Shown piece by piece: positions 59,781 to 64,000 of a stretch of DNA of 64,000 nt. Numbering within the stretch: position 1 is the first letter of the stretch; each line of letters opens with the position of its first letter. The stretch is from assembly GCA_046153875.1 (NCBI GenBank), contig JBJXFE010000053.1, positions 50,884 to 114,883 on the forward strand, written 5' to 3'. The notes under the pieces were generated by a model that ran no database searches, was not told the origin of the DNA, and saw nothing but the letters and a program-made list of their open reading frames with translations. The translations under genes and the position numbers were made by a program. The stretch is from JBJXFE01 sp046153875. Lineage in GTDB: Bacteria; Planctomycetota; Phycisphaerae; Phycisphaerales; UBA1924.

Positions 59781-61592
59781 TCATGCGCCAGGCCCAGGCG
59801 CCCCTCGCGCGACCTCCGGGGCGTGCGTGGGCGGGGGCTCGGCGGGCAGGCCGAGGATCACGCGGGCCCGGGCGAGGGCGTCGTCGAGGTTCTCGAAGAT
59901 GTTCTCGAGGCCGACCTGCGCGTCGAAGCCGACGCGGACGAACTCGAAGAGCGGCTGCGCGTGGACGCCGCCGAGCAGGAGCGTGATCCCCTGACGGCGG
60001 CACTTGTGGAGGAACTCTTCCAGCGCGTGCAGGCCGGTGGCGTCGATGTGCGGGACGCGGCGCATGCGGAGGATGAAGACCTTCGGCGGGCGCTCGAACT
60101 GATTGAGCGTGTCCTTGAGCCGGTCGGCGACGCCGAAGAAGAACGGGCCGTCGATTTCGTAGATTTCGACGCCGCGGGGGACGGCGCGGCGTGAGAGGGC
60201 GTTGGGGTCTTTCTGCTGGAGGGCCTGCTCGGCGGCGTCGTTGCCGTTGGTGAACTCGCCGGTGATCGACGAGACGTTGGAGACCTCGGCCATGCGCTTC
60301 ATGAAGAGCATGGAGGCGAGGACCATGCCGACGCCGACGGCGATGGTGAGGTCGGTGAAGACGGTGAGCCCGAAGGTGGTCAGGAGGACGGCGACGTCGG
60401 CGCGCGGCGCGCGGAGGAGCGCGCGGAAGTGGCCGATCTCGCTGATGTTCCAGGCGACGACGAGGAGCACCGCGGAGAGGGTGGCGAGCGGGATGGCCTT
60501 CGCGAGGTCGGCGGCGGCGAACATGAAGACCAGCAGGAAGACGGCGTGGAGCATCCCGGCGATCGGGGTCCGGCCGCCGCTCTTGATGTTGGCGACGGTT
60601 CGGGCGATGGCGCCCGTGGCGGGCAGGCCGAAGAAGAAGGCGGAGCCGACGTTGGCGACGCCCTGGGCGACGAGCTCGCAGTCGGACTTGTGCCGGTAGC
60701 CGGTCATGCCGTCGGCGACCACGGCGGAGAGCAGCGATTCGATGGAGCAGAGCACCGCGATCGTGAACGCGGGGAAGATGAGGTCACGGACCATCTCCCA
60801 CGAGAAATCTTCGGCGCGGAAGGGCAGGTGGGGGGCGGGGAGGGTCCGCGGGATGCCGCCGAAGCGCGAGCCGATGGTCTCGACGGTGCCTCCGGCGACC
60901 GACCGGTCGAGACCCGCGAGCGTGACCACGAGCGAGGCGGCAACGACCGCGACGATGGCCCCGGGGACGCGCGGGGCGAAGCGGCGCAGCAGGACGAGGA
61001 TCGCGAGCGACCCGACGCCGATGAGCACGGTCGCGGTGTCCGTGGTGTGCGCGTGAGCGGCGAGCGCCTGGAGCTTGGGGACAAACTCGGCGGGCAGGGG
61101 GAGGGCGTCGGTGCCGTTCCTCGTGATGCCGAGAAAGTCGCTGACCTGCGACGCGGCGATGGTGACCGCGATGCCCGCCGTGAAGCCGGTGGTGACCGGG
61201 TAGGGGATGAACTTGATCATCGCCCCGAAGCGGAAGACACCCATGAGGATGACGATGACGCCCGCCATGAGGGTGGCGGTGGCGAGGCCAGCGTAGCCGT
61301 GCACGGACGCGATGCCGAAGACGATGGGGATGAACGCGGCCGTCGGCCCGCCGATCTGCACGCGGCTGCCGCCGAGAGCGGAGATGAGGAAGCCGGCGAC
61401 GACGGCGGTGTAGAGCCCCAGGGCCGGGGGGCTGAGCCAGGGGCTCGTCGCCATGAGCTCCTGCGCGACATGGAGCGGGATGCTGGCGATGCCCAGGGCC
61501 ATGGCCAGGGGCAGGGCGATGATCGCGACGGTGAGCCCTGCGGCGAGGTCGCCGAAGAACTTGCGCGCGTCGTACCCCTCGCGGAGGCACAC
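59781..61592 (-). CDS. SulP-family anion transporter with STAS domain
   Basis: A 603-residue protein with about 10-12 helices (DLAAGLTVAIIALPLAMALGIAS near the N-terminus; GPTAAFIPIVFGIA; IPYPVTTGFTAGIAVTIAASQV; GLPATGAIARTVANIKSGGRTPIAGMLHAVFLLVFM) and a C-terminal STAS domain (about 440-575: VEIYEIDGPFFFGVADRLKDTLNQFERPPKVFILRMRRVPHIDATGLHALEEFLHK). SulP proteins carry sulfate, bicarbonate or other anions; which one is unknown. GTG 61592 is the last start candidate; homology could begin a few codons upstream. It follows gmhA by 66 bases in the same direction. Confidence 0.93.
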   Translation of the reverse strand: MCLREGYDARKFFGDLAAGLTVAIIALPLAMALGIASIPLHVAQELMATSPWLSPPALGLYTAVVAGFLISALGGSRVQIGGPTAAFIPIVFGIASVHGYAGLATATLMAGVIVILMGVFRFGAMIKFIPYPVTTGFTAGIAVTIAASQVSDFLGITRNGTDALPLPAEFVPKLQALAAHAHTTDTATVLIGVGSLAILVLLRRFAPRVPGAIVAVVAASLVVTLAGLDRSVAGGTVETIGSRFGGIPRTLPAPHLPFRAEDFSWEMVRDLIFPAFTIAVLCSIESLLSAVVADGMTGYRHKSDCELVAQGVANVGSAFFFGLPATGAIARTVANIKSGGRTPIAGMLHAVFLLVFMFAAADLAKAIPLATLSAVLLVVAWNISEIGHFRALLRAPRADVAVLLTTFGLTVFTDLTIAVGVGMVLASMLFMKRMAEVSNVSSITGEFTNGNDAAEQALQQKDPNALSRRAVPRGVEIYEIDGPFFFGVADRLKDTLNQFERPPKVFILRMRRVPHIDATGLHALEEFLHKCRRQGITLLLGGVHAQPLFEFVRVGFDAQVGLENIFENLDDALARARVILGLPAEPPPTHAPEVARGAPGPGA

Positions 61593-61658
61593 GACGAGCT
61601 TGGGGGTGTAGCGGGACAGGGGAGCGTCCTCGCAGACGGGCGGCGAGCGATGGGTTGC

Positions 61659-62255
61659 TCAGCGCGCGGGGAACAGGGTGTGCTCGATCGCCTCGACCCA
61701 GGCGTGCAGGATGAGCATGTGGAGTTCCTGGATGCGGTCGCTGGTGTCGCCGGGGACGATGATCGAGCGGGTGCAGGACTCGCGGAGCTTGCCGCCGTCT
61801 CGACCCAGAAGACCCACGGACTCCAGTCCGTGGGTTCTGGCGGCGAGGGCGGCGCGGATGAGGTTCTCGGAGTTCCCGGAGGTCGAGAGGAGGATCAGCA
61901 CGTCGTCTTTGCGCCCCAGCGCCTCGACCCAGCGCGAGAAGACGTGCTCGAACCCGTAGTCGTTGGCCGTGCAGGTGATGTGCCCGGCGTCGCTGCAGGC
62001 GATCGCCGCGAGCGGGGGGCGGTCCTTGCGGAAGCGGCCCGTGAGCTCCTCGGCGAAGTGAGCGGCATCACACGCCGAGCCGCCGTTGCCGCAGATGAGC
62101 AGCTTGTGACCGGCCTTGAGTGCGGCCGCGAGCAGCCCCGCGGCCCGCTCGATCCCCGCGAGCGTCGGGGCGTCGGCGAGCAGGGTGTCCAGCGCGCGGC
62201 GGGCGTCGGCGAGGGCGGCGGGGATCGTTCCGGATGGGTTCGGGGATCGGGTCAC
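61659..62255 (-). CDS. gmhA: Sedoheptulose-7-phosphate isomerase (GmhA-like SIS protein)
   Basis: A 198-residue SIS-domain protein, the first step of heptose supply for LPS cores. GHKLLICGNGGSACDAAHFAEELTGRF is the phosphosugar loop, CSDAGHITCTANDYGFEHVFSR and LLSTSGNSENLIRAALAARTHGLESVGLLGRDGGKL the second SIS motif, and DRIQELHMLILHAWVEAIE the zinc/catalytic helix with Gln-x-x-His. GTG 62255 gives the family length. A 22-base inverted repeat lies inside the codons for THGLESVG. Presence of the gene fits an LPS-bearing diderm. Confidence 0.9.
   Translation of the reverse strand: MTRSPNPSGTIPAALADARRALDTLLADAPTLAGIERAAGLLAAALKAGHKLLICGNGGSACDAAHFAEELTGRFRKDRPPLAAIACSDAGHITCTANDYGFEHVFSRWVEALGRKDDVLILLSTSGNSENLIRAALAARTHGLESVGLLGRDGGKLRESCTRSIIVPGDTSDRIQELHMLILHAWVEAIEHTLFPAR
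61804..61840. repeat. Palindrome inside gmhA
   Basis: acccacggact (61812-61822), two bases, agtccgtgggt (61825-61835), flanked by ccaga/tctgg (61805-61809, 61836-61840) with a two-base bulge. The stem falls in frame with no extra residues relative to the GmhA pattern. Confidence 0.85.
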
Positions 62256-62319
62256 GGCGTCGATTCTATTGGGATCGGGGCGGGTGCGCGCCGCGGCCCG
62301 TCGCGGGTAGGCTGGGGGG

Positions 62320-63120
62320 ATGAACGACTTCCTTGTCGTGGCGGGTATCACGCTGGGGGCGATGCTGGCGGGCGCGGGCGTGCTGCACATGCTGTCGCGG
62401 CTGGGGTCGGCGGGGCGGGCGGTGGCGGCCGCGTTCTGCCGGGCGCCGCTGCTGGATGTGCCGATCACGTACTTCACGGTGGCGCCGCTGTTCGCGGGGC
62501 CGATCTACGCGGGGTGGGTCGGGCTGGGCGGGGCGGTGGCGGGGCAGGTGGCGAGCGTGCTGGTGTGGGGGTGGATGCACGAGCTGTGGCACATCAAGGA
62601 CGTGCGGCGCGGCCCGCGGATCGTGACGACGATCAACCGCATGGTCGGGCGGCCCCGGAACCATGCGGCCGCGTGGCTGACGGCGACGGTGACGCCGGTG
62701 TTCTGGGTGGTGCGGGTGGCGGAGATCTTCATCTATACGCCGATCACGTGGCTGATCGGGCTGCCGCGGTACCGGCACGCGGACTGGGTGAACGTCTCGC
62801 GGCAGAAGTTCGCGGGGCTGGTCGGGCACGACCGCATCTGGTGCCTGTACTGCGACTGGATGACCGGCGTGTGGTCGCTGGGTACGGAGATGCTGCGGAA
62901 CGTTGAGAGCTTCTGGTGCCCGATCCGGTTCGCCAGCGGGGCGAAATGCGAGAACTGCAAGATCGACTTCCCCGACGTGAACAACGGATGGGTGCGGGCC
63001 GAGGGAACGATGGCCGAGGTGACGGCGGTGATCGAGGAGAAGTACACGGGGCGGACGGAGCGTTCGTGGTTCGGGCACCCGGCGCGGCTGACGGTGGAGG
63101 GGCGGGAACCGAGGGCTTGA
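62320..63120 (+). CDS. Membrane protein with HExxH motif and cysteine pairs, unknown function
   Basis: A 266-residue protein with about five helices (FLVVAGITLGAMLAGAGVLHML; ITYFTVAPLFAGPIYAGWVGLGGAVAGQVASVLVWGW; AAWLTATVTPVFWVVRVAEIFIYTPITWLIGL). Just after helix 3 is HELWHIKD (H87, E88, H91), an HExxH pattern, and the C-terminal part has two CxxC pairs (C175/C178, C210/C213) plus C200. This could bind zinc or iron, but no family is recognised and HExxH can occur by chance. ATG 62320, rightward; the divergent gmhA starts 64 bases away. Confidence 0.6.
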   Translation: MNDFLVVAGITLGAMLAGAGVLHMLSRLGSAGRAVAAAFCRAPLLDVPITYFTVAPLFAGPIYAGWVGLGGAVAGQVASVLVWGWMHELWHIKDVRRGPRIVTTINRMVGRPRNHAAAWLTATVTPVFWVVRVAEIFIYTPITWLIGLPRYRHADWVNVSRQKFAGLVGHDRIWCLYCDWMTGVWSLGTEMLRNVESFWCPIRFASGAKCENCKIDFPDVNNGWVRAEGTMAEVTAVIEEKYTGRTERSWFGHPARLTVEGREPRA

Positions 63121-63380
63121 CCGGGAGCGGGTGCGGGCGAAGAGTTGCGACTCGAAGGAGCGCACCCGTGCCGGTTGTACTGAACATCCTGGCTGCCCGC
63201 GACCGGTCATTCCGACCGTACGCGGCGGGTCCGCGCATGGCCTTCGCGTGTGTTTCCGCCGGCTGACGTGGCGGCCCTTCCTCGTTGCTGATCTCTCGAA
63301 CTCTGTGTTGACGGTTTGATTCATTGCGGCAGGTCCCGCGCGCGCTGTATGCCGCGTCGGGCATGTGTAGCTGAACGATC

Positions 63381-63728
63381 ATGAAGGACGAACTGGACAT
63401 TTCGAAGACGCTCGCGCCCGAGGACGTGCGGGCGGGTGACTACTTGGGCGTGGTGGGGGTGGTTCTCGAGTTGCTGCGCTGGGAGTGCGCGCCGGCGATC
63501 CCGGGGATGGGCCCCGAGGTGGCGCGGGTGGTGTGCCTGCCGCCCGAGGAGTTCGGCCCGCAGAGGGTCGTGGCGGTGTGCCTGCCGCTGGTGCTGGTCG
63601 AGGATGCCCACGGACGGCACCGGATGCTCGACGTTCGGCAGGTGCGGCTGGCGCGGCTGACGGAGCGGTTCGGGAAGAAGGCCTTCAAGAGGCTCGCGCG
63701 GCCGGTGCGCTCTGGCCTGACCGTGTGA
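63381..63728 (+). CDS. Small hypothetical protein
   Basis: A 115-residue cytoplasmic protein. MKDELDISKTLAPEDVRAGDYLGVVGVVLELLRWECAPAIPGMGPEVARVVCLPPEEFGPQRVVAVCLPLVLVEDAHGRHRMLDVRQVRLARLTERFGKKAFKRL reads as a small beta-barrel then a basic helix. No family recognised. The start codon ATG 63381 lacks a strong Shine-Dalgarno. The 260 bases upstream hold no gene I can support. Confidence 0.55.
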   Translation: MKDELDISKTLAPEDVRAGDYLGVVGVVLELLRWECAPAIPGMGPEVARVVCLPPEEFGPQRVVAVCLPLVLVEDAHGRHRMLDVRQVRLARLTERFGKKAFKRLARPVRSGLTV

Positions 63729-63814
63729 GGGGGTGGGCACGCGCGGGAAGAGAACGCCCGCCGCGGCCCGCCACGGCGGGTAAACGGGTGAACTCCGGAC
63801 GCGGAGCGATGCAA

Positions 63815-63841
63815 CCACAGAGAACACAGAGAACACAGAGG
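63815..63841. repeat. Short dispersed-type repeat (ccacagag-aacacagag)
   Basis: ccacagag followed by two aacacagag units and a final g. Unlike the other elements in the window it has no inverted partner and lies between a hypothetical gene and the partial gene at the right edge. Confidence 0.6.
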
Positions 63842-63872
63842 TGGGGCCGGGAAAGCAGGGCCGCGGAGCGGG

Positions 63873-64000
63873 TTACGAGGAATCGGCGGTGACGACGTCG
63901 GCGACGGCCCAGATGTTGCGGCCGTCGGGGTGGCGCTCGAGGACGACGTGAACGAGGGCCTGGAGCGGGCCTTCCGGGCGGGTGAGGGTCACGGCGTGGA
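63873..64000 (-). CDS. C-terminal part of a gene cut by the window edge
   Basis: The last 41 codons of a leftward gene, ending AVADVVTADSS-stop at 63873. The readable tail is HAVTLTRPEGPLQALVHVVLERHPDGRNIWAVADVVTADSS. It is too short to assign; the codon use matches neighbouring genes. Confidence 0.5.
   Translation of the reverse strand, partial: HAVTLTRPEGPLQALVHVVLERHPDGRNIWAVADVVTADSS

Noticed and set aside
60429..62906. Very long rightward open frame opposite SulP and gmhA
   Set aside because: Its translation is Gly/Asp/Glu/Arg-rich without a family and is an artefact of GC-rich codon bias opposite two well-supported genes.
63301..63380. Promoter upstream of the gene at 63381 based on a TTGACG
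   Set aside because: No acceptable -10 box at 16-19 bases, so a promoter is not called.
1..64000. CRISPR array, prophage or IS element
   Set aside because: No regularly spaced direct repeats, transposase, integrase or phage structural genes were seen; the dispersed repeats are short and non-coding in themselves.

Overview
The window is a GC-rich stretch of bacterial chromosome. It most likely comes from a planctomycete of the Phycisphaerae type. This is inferred from three GC-type dockerin tails (CYGDC...DFGCFQ...YADCN...), PEP-CTERM-like tails ending in a hydrophobic helix plus RRRR, ECF sigma/FecR pairs, Cys4 zinc ribbons of the CxxC-YDLRGL-CPECG kind, and a diderm envelope (LptE-like lipoprotein, GmhA, Lol-type ABC genes). 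No phage, plasmid, IS, rRNA or CRISPR array was seen. Apart from some secreted proteins it reads as ordinary core chromosome.

Layout. 0-5 kb: a membrane-anchored hypothetical, then a leftward Lol-type permease/ATPase/Dus operon, a hotdog thioesterase and a STAS protein. 5-14 kb: rsmH, an AlkD-like DNA-repair protein, purN, a secreted metalloprotease with a PDZ domain, a CX5R phosphatase, an isoprenylcysteine-methyltransferase-like membrane protein, and an ECF sigma/FecR pair. 14-19 kb: secreted proteins, including the first copy (A) of a divergent gene pair: an FG-GAP/VCBS protein with a GC-type dockerin, facing a ~300-residue secreted beta-type protein. 18.8-22.6 kb: BamD-like TPR protein, LptE-like lipoprotein and FtsH. 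22.6-29.7 kb: cupin, ArsR/SRPBCC pair, PhoX-like dockerin protein, cupredoxin, tRNA-Arg, Tat-exported ankyrin protein and an SMR exporter. 29.6-39 kb: housekeeping genes (mutL, HIT, birA, nadC, fabI, SurA-like lipoprotein, YraN). 39-43.2 kb: second copy (B) of the divergent pair, followed by a gpsA remnant. 43-52 kb: zinc-ribbon membrane protein, Gld-like ABC operon, GAF-receiver protein, prmC, a coaC-like flavoprotein and rpoZ. 52-64 kb: coiled-coil protein, M48 protease, folE2, secreted endo/exonuclease, glmS, SulP transporter, gmhA, and a membrane protein with an HExxH motif.

The most unusual signals are these. (1) The duplicated divergent module has a promoter in each copy with identical geometry (TTGACA, 19-base spacer, TAGAYT, 24 bases to the ATG). 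Each spacer holds a homopolymeric G tract (11 and 8 G), the classical architecture of a phase-variable promoter. (2) A Cys4 zinc ribbon is inserted into the Lol-type ATPase between Walker A and the Q-loop. (3) A four-copy octanucleotide repeat lies in the signal-peptide codons of the LptE-like gene. (4) Dispersed inverted-repeat elements supply the start codons of two secreted proteins and the stop codons of purN and prmC.
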